Source: an uncultured Oscillospiraceae bacterium (lineage in GTDB: Bacteria; Bacillota_A; Clostridia; Oscillospirales; Oscillospiraceae). From it: 17,694 nucleotides of DNA. Position numbers and translations under genes: made by a program. The number at the start of each line of letters is the position of its first letter. The first letter of the stretch is position 1. The stretch is from the NCBI GenBank assembly GCA_900770015.1, contig CAAGIU010000424.1, forward strand, positions 1 through 17,694, written 5' to 3'. The notes beneath the pieces were generated by a model, which saw only the letters and a program-made list of their open reading frames with translations, was not told the DNA's origin and searched no databases. This document shows, piece after piece, positions 1 through 7,096 of the stretch.

Positions 1-57
1 CGCTTGGGGCAAAATCTCTTGCCGAATCTCCTTGCCCCATTATGCGGTGTTGCCTTA
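1..57. repeat. Right end of palindromic TA-flanked element (copy A, partial)
   Basis: This is the right-hand end of the repeat seen complete at 2717-2882. Positions 21-45 match 2847-2871 at all but one base. The terminal bases (about 36-57, ending GGTGTTGCCTTA) are the reverse complement of the left end of the 2717 copy with one mismatch, which shows that the ends are terminal inverted repeats. The left two thirds would lie before the window. The copy sits just downstream of the ABC ATPase gene that ends at 127. MITE-like nature is inferred. Confidence 0.7.
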
Positions 58-126
58 ATTCCTGGGCGGCCTGGTGGTTACGGCGCCGCGGGGGTCGTTT
101 GCCTGTCTATAGATTACGTGGTAGAA

Positions 127-801
127 TTATCTGCGCACATCGGAAAGAATCCTTCCATCACTCAGCGTAATCTTCCGTGGACACAGATCGGCAAAGCTCT
201 CTTCGTGGGTGACCAGAAGGATGGTGTTTCCCTCCTGATGGAGCTTCAGCAGCACCTCCAGGATTTCCCGGGCGGATGCTTTGTCCAGATTACCCGTTGG
301 CTCGTCCGCCAGAAGGATGGAAGGCTGATTGATGAGAGCCCTTGCGATCGCCGCTCTCTGCCGCTGCCCGCCGGACATTTGGGAAGGCAGGTGATTCAAG
401 CGGTTGCCGATGCCAAGCCGGTCTGCCAGGGCACGAACCTCAGATGAAGGTATTTTCTTTGCGTCCAGGGTGGCGGGGAGAAGAATATTTTCCTTTGCTG
501 TCAGAATCGGCAGCAGCTTGAAATCCTGATAGATGTATCCGATTTTCCTGCGGCGGAGCTTTGCGGATTCTTCGTCGGAAAGGGAATGGATGTCCTGCCC
601 ATCCAGCAGTACCTTGCCGGAGGTCGGCTTGTCGATTCCGCCCAGCAGGTTCAGCAGGGTGGTCTTTCCGGAACCGGACTGGCCGACGATTGCCACCATT
701 TCCCCGGTTTCCATGGAGAAGCTCACATGATCCACGGCATGAATGTCCGTATCGCCCTGCCGGAAGGTGCGGCACAGGTCTTTCACTTCAAACAAAGACA
801 T
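127..801 (-). CDS. ABC transporter ATP-binding protein, MacB/LolD type (partner of FtsX-like permeases)
   Basis: A 224-residue cytoplasmic ATPase that should power the two FtsX-like permeases encoded just upstream. All nucleotide-binding motifs are visible: Walker A GQSGSGKT (residues 40-47), Q-loop glutamine near 92, signature MSGGQRQR (142-149), Walker B ILLADEP (162-168) and the H-loop histidine at 199. Length and the motif DEPTGNLD are typical of the MacB/LolD/FtsE class, which drives mechanotransmission or export rather than classical import. AAGGAG lies 7 nt before the ATG, and the gene starts 16 nt after the stop of the preceding permease, so it is the last gene of the operon. Its substrate cannot be told from sequence; lipoprotein, peptide or antimicrobial handling are all possible for this class. 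Confidence 0.93.
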   Translation of the reverse strand: MSLFEVKDLCRTFRQGDTDIHAVDHVSFSMETGEMVAIVGQSGSGKTTLLNLLGGIDKPTSGKVLLDGQDIHSLSDEESAKLRRRKIGYIYQDFKLLPILTAKENILLPATLDAKKIPSSEVRALADRLGIGNRLNHLPSQMSGGQRQRAAIARALINQPSILLADEPTGNLDKASAREILEVLLKLHQEGNTILLVTHEESFADLCPRKITLSDGRILSDVRR

Positions 802-817
802 TGGGATGCTCCTTTCC

Positions 818-2692
818 TTATTTCAGAACTTTTTTGAGGGTCACCTTCACCGGCAGCCAGAACGTTATAATCGCAAGCATCGCAATGGCGAGATAGATGC
901 CAATCACCGGGGCCGAGACGATGAACGGCCGGTCGTTTCCGGAAGCATCCAGCCACGCCCAGGGAATGGCGATCAAAAATGGCATCAAGGCGGCGGGGAT
1001 CGCGCCATAACGCACCGGAATCAGACGGGAAAGCTGCTTTCGGGAGGCGCCGACCTGCCGGATGATCCCCAGCATGGGGCCGCAGTCCCGGACATATTTG
1101 GAAAGACGCACCCAGACGATCTGCATGGCAACAATCATAAGAATGCAGAAAATCCAGCTGAGCAGCCACAGGTTTCCCTCCTGCTGCAAAATGGTGGTAT
1201 CCACATAGTTCTGATAATTCAATATGTCAAACGATGCAGGAAGGCTGCGTCGGAGTTCTTCTTCCACTTGGGATGCCCGGCTGGCGGAGGTGTGCACGAT
1301 CCATCTGTTATAGCCTCCGGCAAGCTCCTGCATCAGTTCTTTGGTGATGAATACATTAACAGCGCTTCCTTCGTCACCCTCCCGGGCGATCCGCTGAGCC
1401 AGTGTGACCTCAGCGGCATCCATTGGCGTTAAGATACGGTAGAGATAATAGGATTCCTCACTTTCCATGGATTCAGGAAGATCGGCAAGAAACTGATACT
1501 TCTCCAATTCGGGACTTCCTTCCGGGAGTTCCTCTGAAAGATGGATGGAGACCATCAGCGTGTTTTGGGCAGGAGTACTGAGCATATAAGGCTCTGAAAA
1601 ATCCCAGGTTGGCTCAATGCGGTTGACCTCGGGAATGGCGGAAATGGAATCCAGTTCTGCCTGCGAAAGCTGCCTCATTGCAGAGGATTCTACAATAATC
1701 TGAGCATCCTGAGAACTGTACACCGTTTTGGCATACGTACCAAGATACTGATTGAACAGAATCACAAAAGCCGCAAACAGCGGAATCAGAATGGCAAGGC
1801 AGGACACAAAGGGTGTCTTTGTGCGCTGCATCCAGAGCCGCGGCAGTGACGCAGCCTTTCGCGGCTTTGCAATGCGCGTTTGGGGAGGCTTTTTCAGCAG
1901 CGCATACAGCATTGCCCCAAGGCAAACCAGCAGATAGAAACCGATTTGCAGAGCCGTGCTCCCTGGGTCCATGCGGAAGACCCGCCAGATGGCAGCGGAA
2001 GCGGCCGTGTTTCCCAGATACTTTTCATACAATAGATGCATGACCGCATAGGAGATTCCGATGGCACCGGCGGAGGACAGCGGAAACACCAGCAAAAATT
2101 CCATCAGGAACATTCCGATCGTCTGTCCTTTTGTGGCGCCCATTGCCAGAATATCGGCCAATTCCCGGGAAAAAGATTCTATATGATTCCGATAAGCAGC
2201 CTGAACAATCAGTCCGGCAAACAAAAGCAGCGCCAGGTTCATCAGCTGCATTTTTCCCAGGGTCGTTTTCATATAGGGATCGTTCAGCCCGCTGTGATCG
2301 ATGTCGTAAAACATAACCTCCAAGGCCTGGTTGCTTTGGCGGGCCTTGGATTTGAGCAAATTGGTAAGCGCAACCTGCTCATGGACATCCTGACAGCGTT
2401 CTTCGGATTCCCCGGAATCGTAGGTCATGTAGATGGTTCTGTCTTCGTAATAGGGGGCGGTCAGTCCGTCTATATCCTGAAACCATGTGGTATCCTCTGG
2501 CTGTGCGCCGTAAATGTGAATGGCCTGCCCCTTGTGAAAATCAAAATCCTGAAGCCTGACGCCATAGACCAGGCTGTCCCGATAAACGGAAACCACCAGG
2601 GGCAAAAGAAAGGCACACAGCAATATCCACGCCAGGGAAATATGCCGCAGGGGTCTGCGTTTGAAGGAACGAAGCAAATAGAGAGAAAGCAT
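818..2692 (-). CDS. FtsX-like ABC permease, double-unit (permease 1)
   Basis: A 624-residue membrane protein with about eight hydrophobic segments (near residues 19-37, 149-166, 192-218, 247-266, 295-315, 507-528, 558-579 and 590-612). The layout is one TM, an extracytoplasmic domain, then three TMs, and the same again, so the protein is two FtsX-like halves fused. Each half has a matching cytoplasmic loop after its second TM: ILAMGATKGQTI (181-192) and IIRQVGASRKQL (543-554). That loop is where FtsX/MacB permeases meet the ATPase. It is a clear paralogue of the permease at 2895-4817; both begin with a nearly shared stretch around RHIS and LCAFLLPLVVSVYRDSL. AAGGAGG is 7 nt before the ATG. 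A repeat element at 2717-2882 separates it from its paralogue. Substrate unknown. Confidence 0.9.
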   Translation of the reverse strand: MLSLYLLRSFKRRPLRHISLAWILLCAFLLPLVVSVYRDSLVYGVRLQDFDFHKGQAIHIYGAQPEDTTWFQDIDGLTAPYYEDRTIYMTYDSGESEERCQDVHEQVALTNLLKSKARQSNQALEVMFYDIDHSGLNDPYMKTTLGKMQLMNLALLLFAGLIVQAAYRNHIESFSRELADILAMGATKGQTIGMFLMEFLLVFPLSSAGAIGISYAVMHLLYEKYLGNTAASAAIWRVFRMDPGSTALQIGFYLLVCLGAMLYALLKKPPQTRIAKPRKAASLPRLWMQRTKTPFVSCLAILIPLFAAFVILFNQYLGTYAKTVYSSQDAQIIVESSAMRQLSQAELDSISAIPEVNRIEPTWDFSEPYMLSTPAQNTLMVSIHLSEELPEGSPELEKYQFLADLPESMESEESYYLYRILTPMDAAEVTLAQRIAREGDEGSAVNVFITKELMQELAGGYNRWIVHTSASRASQVEEELRRSLPASFDILNYQNYVDTTILQQEGNLWLLSWIFCILMIVAMQIVWVRLSKYVRDCGPMLGIIRQVGASRKQLSRLIPVRYGAIPAALMPFLIAIPWAWLDASGNDRPFIVSAPVIGIYLAIAMLAIITFWLPVKVTLKKVLK

Positions 2693-2716
2693 GGAACCGC
2701 CTCCTTGTTAGGGACT

Positions 2717-2882
2717 TAAGGCAACACCGCACAATGGGAGTGGCGGGCTTTGGCTGATCTTTTGCACCAATTGCGCAGTATGAAAAATAGGAAATGTACA
2801 CAGGATTCCCGCATTTTCCATCCTTTCCCTTGGAGTAAAATCTTGTGCCGAATCTCCTTACCCCATTATGCAGCGTTTTCTA
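2717..2882. repeat. Palindromic TA-flanked element, copy B (MITE-like)
   Basis: A 166-bp imperfect palindrome filling the gap between the two permease genes. The left arm starts TAAGGCAACACCGCACAATG. The right arm, read on the other strand, carries the same series of blocks in the same order (GCATAATGGGG, GATTTTACTCCAA, GGAAAATGCGGGAAT). The centre holds GGAAAT and ATTCC around 2790-2809. Both ends have TA, as expected for a TA target-site duplication. The right terminus is degenerate compared with copy A. It is homologous in size and architecture to 10283-10449. No ORF of note lies inside. Confidence 0.75.
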
Positions 2883-2894
2883 TTATTAGTTAGC

Positions 2895-4817
2895 TCATGA
2901 ATGCTCCGCTTTCAGCACTGTCCACAGAGAGTGTTTTATTGGGACGATAAACGACAGTGCAGCCAACAAGCCAATTCCCAGATAGATTCCCAGCACAGGT
3001 ATGGAAATGACAAATGGACGATTGGCTTGTGATGCTTGCGTTTTGGCCCAGGGGATAGCAATCACAAAAGGCAGCACCATTGCGGGAATTGATCCAATCC
3101 AGGTTGGAATCAGTCTTGCCAATTGCCTGCGCGAACCGCCTACTTGATGCATTACCCGCAGCATTGATGCACAGTCGTTTATATATCTCGCAAAACGCAC
3201 CCAGATAATTTGCATGGCAACAATCATAAGAATGCAAAATACCCAGCTGAGAAGGAGCAGTCTGCCTTCCTGCCGTGCTATGGAGGTATCTGTGCCATTC
3301 TGGAAATTGGTCACAACATAATCGCTGCTCAGATACTCTGTCAGGTTCTTCTCCAAAGAATTCGCTGTTTGCGCATCGGTGTAGAGGACAAGCTGTGCTA
3401 CCGGAACGTATGACATCAGCTGCTGCATCAGTTCGTCGCTGACATACACGTTCACTTCGTACCGGCTTTGGCTTTCCGATACAGATGACACGGTTACTGC
3501 GATCCGCTCCTCGGGGTGGAACACTTCTGCAAGGTAGTAAATTCCTTCCTCCGCTGTTCCACCCGGCAGTTCTGCGGCAATTGTGTTTCCGCGAAGACTG
3601 GAATCCTGACTTGTATGTACCGCAGCCGTCATCGTATCCCCTTGCGGCGTGAACAGAAAAAACAATGGATTGTTTGCTTTCTGCTGTTCCACGCGGTTTA
3701 CACCGGTGAAACCCGATACTGTGTCGATCACCTCCTGGGAGAATCCCCATTCGGAATGCGTTATCACAATTTTCGCGTCCTGCGCAGCGTACACATTCTG
3801 GGCGTAGATGCTCAGATATTGGTTGAACAGCAAGACAAAGGCAGTCATAAGCGGAACCAGAACGACCAGACAGCGAACATACGGAGGCTTTGTCCGGTGA
3901 ATCCATTTTCCGGGCAGGGACGCAGATGGAAACCGGGCCTTCTGTATGCTCTTCTGCCTGGGCTGAATCTGCAGGGAAACCGCCATGGAACACAGGCACA
4001 CCAGGAAATAGAACAGAATTTCCAGTGCGGTGTTCCGGGGATTCATGTAAAAAACCTCCCAGACGGCTACAGAATCCGCTGTATTTCCCAGAAAATGTTC
4101 ATAAAGATAACCCATCACGACCCAACTCACGCCAATTGCGCTTGCGGCTGCCAGCGGAAAGAGAATACCTAATTCCGCGAAAAACAGCCGGACAATTTGC
4201 TGTCTGGTTGCGCCCAGAGCACGCAAGTCAGCCACTTCCTGAGAGAACCCCGCAATGTGATTGGTGTAAGCGCTGCATACGATCAGTCCGGAAAAGAGCA
4301 GCAATGCGATATTCAGACGCCGAATCTTCTGCATATGGGATTCCATGACGGGGTCGTTGTTTATTCCATGCCATTCGTCGTACGAATACATGGTGAGACG
4401 AAGGGAATGGCGGGATTTCACAATTGCCAGATTCAGAACTTGATTTATTCTGTTTTGTTCGTCCCAGAATGCCTGCAAATCTTCAGAAGACAAATGTTCC
4501 AGGTTATCCCAGTCGGTAAATCTTTTCCATGCTTCATCAGATGCGAATGACAGATAGATTGTCCCGTCCTCATAAAACGGGTCAGTCAGACCCTCGATGT
4601 TCTGAAAGTACGCAACATCCTCCGGGGCAGCCCCTGAGATGTGGAATGCCGATTCTTTGCTTTTATCCTGATTTTGCAATTGAATCCCATAGGTCAGGCT
4701 GTCCCGATAGACAGATACCACCAGCGGCAACAGGAACGCACATAACATAATCCAAAATATGGAAATATGCCGCAAGGCCTTGTGCCGGAAAGATTGACGG
4801 AGATATTGAAAAATCAA
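2895..4817 (-). CDS. FtsX-like ABC permease, double-unit (permease 2)
   Basis: A 640-residue paralogue of the neighbouring permease, with the same one-plus-three, one-plus-three TM layout and two large extracytoplasmic loops. The ATPase-facing loops are recognisable as LRALGATRQQIVRLF and VMHQVGGSRRQLARL. I place the start at the TTG at 4817, because AAGGAGGG lies 6 nt upstream (4824-4831) and this aligns its N-terminus with the ATG of the paralogue. An upstream in-frame TTG (4835) would put the ribosome binding site inside the gene. It lies 75 nt after the stop of the small secreted protein gene. The two permeases probably pair on one ATPase dimer, or act alternatively; which one is unknown. 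The second extracytoplasmic domains diverge more than the membrane parts, suggesting different ligands. Confidence 0.9.
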   Translation of the reverse strand: MIFQYLRQSFRHKALRHISIFWIMLCAFLLPLVVSVYRDSLTYGIQLQNQDKSKESAFHISGAAPEDVAYFQNIEGLTDPFYEDGTIYLSFASDEAWKRFTDWDNLEHLSSEDLQAFWDEQNRINQVLNLAIVKSRHSLRLTMYSYDEWHGINNDPVMESHMQKIRRLNIALLLFSGLIVCSAYTNHIAGFSQEVADLRALGATRQQIVRLFFAELGILFPLAAASAIGVSWVVMGYLYEHFLGNTADSVAVWEVFYMNPRNTALEILFYFLVCLCSMAVSLQIQPRQKSIQKARFPSASLPGKWIHRTKPPYVRCLVVLVPLMTAFVLLFNQYLSIYAQNVYAAQDAKIVITHSEWGFSQEVIDTVSGFTGVNRVEQQKANNPLFFLFTPQGDTMTAAVHTSQDSSLRGNTIAAELPGGTAEEGIYYLAEVFHPEERIAVTVSSVSESQSRYEVNVYVSDELMQQLMSYVPVAQLVLYTDAQTANSLEKNLTEYLSSDYVVTNFQNGTDTSIARQEGRLLLLSWVFCILMIVAMQIIWVRFARYINDCASMLRVMHQVGGSRRQLARLIPTWIGSIPAMVLPFVIAIPWAKTQASQANRPFVISIPVLGIYLGIGLLAALSFIVPIKHSLWTVLKAEHS

Positions 4818-4892
4818 AGACAGCCCTCCTTGCAAACCGAGGTGTAAGAATTTTTTTACATTCAGGTGAATGCAAAACGCGTTAAGTTTCTG

Positions 4893-5240
4893 TTATCTGC
4901 CTGCGTTCTGACATCCATGGTCATAATGCTCATGGTAATATGTATTGGAATTTGTCACGTGTCCAGATGCGCAAACATCCGCTTCTGTAATGTAACAATA
5001 TGTATAGTCACATCGAGCAGTACACCCAAGTTCCTCATTATAGTAGTAGTGAGTGGCAGTATAAACCGGGGAAAGACTAATCACCTCTCTGCTTGTTTGC
5101 CTACCACATACAACATTATTTGCGGGGTTAACATAACTGCAATAACCACTTGCAAGAGCGCTTATCGGTAATAGCACTGCTGCTACCAAAGCGCATACCA
5201 AACAGACAGCTATTCTTCGAGTGTTCTTTTGATGTTTCAT
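4893..5240 (-). CDS. Small secreted Cys-rich protein
   Basis: A 115-residue protein with a clear signal peptide: basic start MKHQKNTRR, hydrophobic core, and cleavage site ALA before residue 31. The mature part of about 85 residues has seven cysteines (34, 45, 73, 77, 82, 90, 110) and many His and Tyr residues, such as THYYYNEE and YYHEHYDHGC. The spacing could suit disulfides or metal binding. I do not recognise a named family. AGGAG is 7 nt before the ATG. It is the first gene after the promoter at 5425-5453 and is followed by the permease genes, so it may be the cargo, a ligand or a sensor of that transporter; this is inference from position. Confidence 0.75.
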   Translation of the reverse strand: MKHQKNTRRIAVCLVCALVAAVLLPISALASGYCSYVNPANNVVCGRQTSREVISLSPVYTATHYYYNEELGCTARCDYTYCYITEADVCASGHVTNSNTYYHEHYDHGCQNAGR

Positions 5241-5283
5241 GTTTGTTCTCCTCTCATAATCGCTTGCATTTTGCCGTCAACCG

Positions 5284-5387
5284 ATGCCCATGCCACTGAC
5301 AGCATATGGCAGTATCGCTACGGGCTTTTAGCTGTGCACTTTCACTATCAACCCTGGGCATATAGGAACCGCTGATCAGGCAGGTTC
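5284..5387 (-). ncRNA. Structured 5' leader of the secreted-protein/permease operon (possible riboswitch or attenuator)
   Basis: Inside the roughly 180-nt untranslated leader two folds can be drawn. First is a hairpin with arms 5366-5370 and 5383-5387 (GAACC/GGTTC). Next is a domain closed by a perfect 7-bp stem (5284-5290 with 5355-5361, ATGCCCA/TGGGCAT). That domain encloses a hairpin 5291-5295/5307-5311 (TGCCA/TGGCA) and a second branch closed by 5322-5324/5352-5354, giving a three-way junction. I compared it from memory with c-di-GMP, cobalamin, THF and guanidine aptamers and saw no convincing match. It ends about 30 nt before the ribosome binding site, a suitable place for control of translation. 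Confidence 0.35.
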
Positions 5388-5424
5388 ACAACGTTACTTG
5401 ATGCTGAAATAATTCTGTATTTAT

Positions 5425-5453
5425 AGGATATACCATATTTTGCATTTCGTCAA
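5425..5453 (-). promoter_or_regulatory. Sigma-A promoter for the secreted-protein/permease operon
   Basis: Read on the minus strand, TTGACG (5448-5453) is followed after exactly 17 nt by TATCCT (5425-5430), each five of six to consensus. Transcription would start near 5418, leaving a leader of about 180 nt before the ATG at 5240. It lies back to back with the PadR gene promoter, so PadR could control both. Confidence 0.6.
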
Positions 5454-5476
5454 TAGTTATTTATGAATCATAGGCG

Positions 5477-5519
5477 TTTACTTTTTAACGCATTTTTGAT
5501 ATAGTATATTTGTAAAAGT
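5477..5519 (+). promoter_or_regulatory. Promoter and possible PadR operator
   Basis: TTTACT (5477-5482) and TATAGT (5500-5505) are 17 nt apart, a plausible sigma-A promoter. An inverted repeat, ACTTTTTA (5480-5487) with TAAAAGT (5513-5519), straddles the -10 region and ends just before the PadR ribosome binding site. PadR proteins commonly autorepress from such sites. The repeat is AT-rich and widely spaced, so its role is only suggested. Confidence 0.4.
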
Positions 5520-5535
5520 GGAAAGGAGTGAAAGA

Positions 5536-6000
5536 ATGGCAGCAGGCATCTTTAAGAAAGGTTCTATTGAACTGTTAACACTGTTAATGCTTCAGGAGGG
5601 GGATGTTTATGGTTACCAACTGATTCAGATGCTTTCTGAGCGCAGCGGAGGAAAGCTGACGGTGCAGGAGGGGTCGCTGTATCCGCTGCTGTACCGTATG
5701 TCAGATTCCGGCCATATTTCGTGCAGGGATGTCACGGTGCAGACGCGAAATGGCCGGAAGCGAAACCGGGTTCTCTACCATTTGGAATCCAGCGGGAGGG
5801 TACGCCTCAGGGAGCTGAAAGCTGAGTTTGATCAGGTGCAGGAAGGAATTCAGAATGTTTTCAAAAACAGTGTACCAATTGGATATGAAAGAGAGGAAGC
5901 ACATGAACAAGGCGGCGTCGCAGTATCTGCGGGAGGTGAAGAAGAGGATTCACTGCTCCCATTCACGCAAAACGGAGTTCCTCTGCCAATTGGAGGATGA
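5536..6000 (+). CDS. PadR-family transcriptional regulator
   Basis: A 154-residue winged-helix regulator. Residues 1-110 are the PadR domain: FKKGSIELLTLLML, then VYGYQLIQML, VQEGSLYPLLYRM and the charged wing NGRKRNRVLYHL. The start is set at ATG 5536, with AGGAGTG just upstream, rather than the GTG at 5518, which would place that site inside the gene. The last 45 or so residues are not PadR-like and come from reading through the start of the next gene in another frame, a 98-nt overlap. One extra base in the A-run at 5863-5867 would end the protein at TGA 5886-5888, a normal PadR length of about 117. Likely role: repressor of its own operon and the divergent export genes. Confidence 0.88.
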   Translation: MAAGIFKKGSIELLTLLMLQEGDVYGYQLIQMLSERSGGKLTVQEGSLYPLLYRMSDSGHISCRDVTVQTRNGRKRNRVLYHLESSGRVRLRELKAEFDQVQEGIQNVFKNSVPIGYEREEAHEQGGVAVSAGGEEEDSLLPFTQNGVPLPIGG

Positions 6001-6334
6001 GGTAGATTTCTTTTGCGAGGATTTTGATGGTGTAGATTTTGCAGCACTTGAAAAACGTTTTGGTAAGCCGGAAGATGTTGCAAAGGAGTTCCTTTCGGAG
6101 TTAGGCGGGAGCGCTTTAACAAAGGTAAATCGCTTTAAACACAGCTTGGCTTATCTTTTTATCATTGTTGTGATTACGGCGGTAATCTTTGCATCTGGCG
6201 TGAGTGTTTATACTGACTACAAGCAGCAAAAAGCCCTGGATTCATACTATATTGAATCCATTACTTACGAGGGAGAACTTACTTCGGACATGTTGGACCC
6301 CACTTACGCAACATTCTCTTGTAATAATGAATAA
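5903..6334 (+). CDS. HAAS/DUF1700-like single-pass membrane protein, PadR-associated
   Basis: A 143-residue protein whose first 70 residues form a charged helical domain (YLREVKKRI, LEDEVDFFCEDF, LEKRFGKPEDVAKEFL). This is the pattern of HAAS/DUF1700-like proteins, where the phrase FGxPEDVAxxF is typical. One TM segment follows at about 82-103, then a short outside tail. Such proteins are usually encoded directly after PadR regulators and are thought to transmit envelope signals to them. ATG 5903 has GAGAGGAAG 5 nt upstream and overlaps the 3' end of the PadR frame. The family assignment is from recall of the motif; the function is inferred. Confidence 0.7.
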   Translation: MNKAASQYLREVKKRIHCSHSRKTEFLCQLEDEVDFFCEDFDGVDFAALEKRFGKPEDVAKEFLSELGGSALTKVNRFKHSLAYLFIIVVITAVIFASGVSVYTDYKQQKALDSYYIESITYEGELTSDMLDPTYATFSCNNE

Positions 6335-6380
6335 AAATGAAAATTTTTATCGGCGAAAAATTTAGATTGGAGATATTTGT

Positions 6381-6839
6381 ATGAAACGAGTTATCGCAAT
6401 GCTTGTATGCTTCTTTATTCTTGGGAGTACAGCTGCCATTTCAGCAGTGGCGGAATCCCCGGAATGCCAGCAGATTATTGTCAGCCAAACCGTGGAAAAC
6501 CTGGGGAATGGGGTGTTTTTTGTTGAGACAATCTATGTTCCTGCGGTTCAGACCTTTAGTAGCGCGAAAACTGGAACAAAAGTGGCGCAGTGTATCAATG
6601 GCGGTAAAACAATATACACGGTATCTGTAACTGGCACGTTTACCTATGATGGGACAACTTCTGAAGCAACCTCTTCCACTTGCGATATTGCAACATATGT
6701 TGAAAGTGCTGTTATTTTGAACGGATATGCTTACACATCTGGCGCTTCTGCCTGTGCTTTTGGTTCCGTTAGCTATGACGGTGCAACTTTGCAGAAAACA
6801 GTCACTCTCACCTGCGATAAAGACGGAAACCTGTCGTAA
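6381..6839 (+). CDS. Small secreted protein, unknown function
   Basis: A 152-residue protein with a clear signal peptide (MKRVIAMLVCFFILG, cleavage after AVA at about residue 24). The mature part looks beta-rich: repeated Thr/Ser/Val stretches such as TVSVTGTFTYDGTTSEATS, and an ending VTLTCDKDGNLS. Small secreted proteins with a GTFTYxG phrase and a similar C-terminal TC...G.lS phrase occur in other clostridia, as I recall, without known function. GGAG lies 8 nt before the ATG. It is the third gene downstream of PadR, 46 nt after the membrane protein, and probably shares its transcript, which should end at the terminator at 6987-7017. It may be an envelope-exposed partner of the divergent export system, by position only. 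Confidence 0.7.
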   Translation: MKRVIAMLVCFFILGSTAAISAVAESPECQQIIVSQTVENLGNGVFFVETIYVPAVQTFSSAKTGTKVAQCINGGKTIYTVSVTGTFTYDGTTSEATSSTCDIATYVESAVILNGYAYTSGASACAFGSVSYDGATLQKTVTLTCDKDGNLS

Positions 6840-6886
6840 TCTCTTTTGTATCTGTACATTCACCTTGTAAAAGGGGAGCGGATATT

Positions 6887-6985
6887 GTGGAGGAATATCT
6901 GATTCAGGGTGGCCGGGAACAGCAGAACCTCATCACCTGTCACCCCTATGCCTCCGATGGAAAGCATCGTAAGAACACATTCCAC
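6887..6985 (+). pseudogene. Sortase-like gene remnant
   Basis: A short stretch starting at a GTG with AAGGGGAG upstream reads EEYLIQGGREQQNLITCHPY followed by ASDGKHR. This matches the active-site end of sortases, where a Cys in a (L)xTC phrase is followed about ten residues later by the catalytic Arg. The catalytic His region and the rest of the protein are absent, and after the Arg the frame loses any sortase resemblance. I read it as a fragment left by deletion. Resemblance by chance is possible because only some 25 residues are informative. Confidence 0.35.
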
Positions 6986-6986
6986 A

Positions 6987-7017
6987 AGCCAGATGCCATT
7001 GCGCATCTGGCTTTTTT
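6987..7017 (+). terminator. Rho-independent terminator
   Basis: A perfect 10-bp stem (AGCCAGATGC, 6987-6996, with GCATCTGGCT, 7003-7012), a 6-nt loop and a T-run (7012-7017). It ends the plus-strand PadR transcript. It lacks a T-run on the minus strand, so it does not obviously serve the convergent regulator gene. Confidence 0.9.
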
Positions 7018-7096
7018 CTCCTCAATCAAAGAAGAAACCATAAGTACCGGCCGGAAAATGATCTGCTGCGGTGCTTCCCGGGAGGCTAAGAAAGGT

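Noticed and set aside
818..2719. Several plus-strand frames opposite the permease genes
   Set aside because: They lack ribosome binding sites and family features and mirror the permease codons.
4836..4892. Terminator between the secreted-protein gene and permease 2
   Set aside because: A short CATTC/GAATG hairpin is followed by an A-run rather than a T-run in the transcribed direction, so the genes are more likely co-transcribed.
5281..5400. Cobalamin riboswitch on the plus strand (GCCACTG and TCAGGCAGGTTC look like B12-box parts)
   Set aside because: The spacing is wrong, the preceding conserved helices would have to lie inside the secreted-protein gene, and the downstream gene is a PadR regulator.
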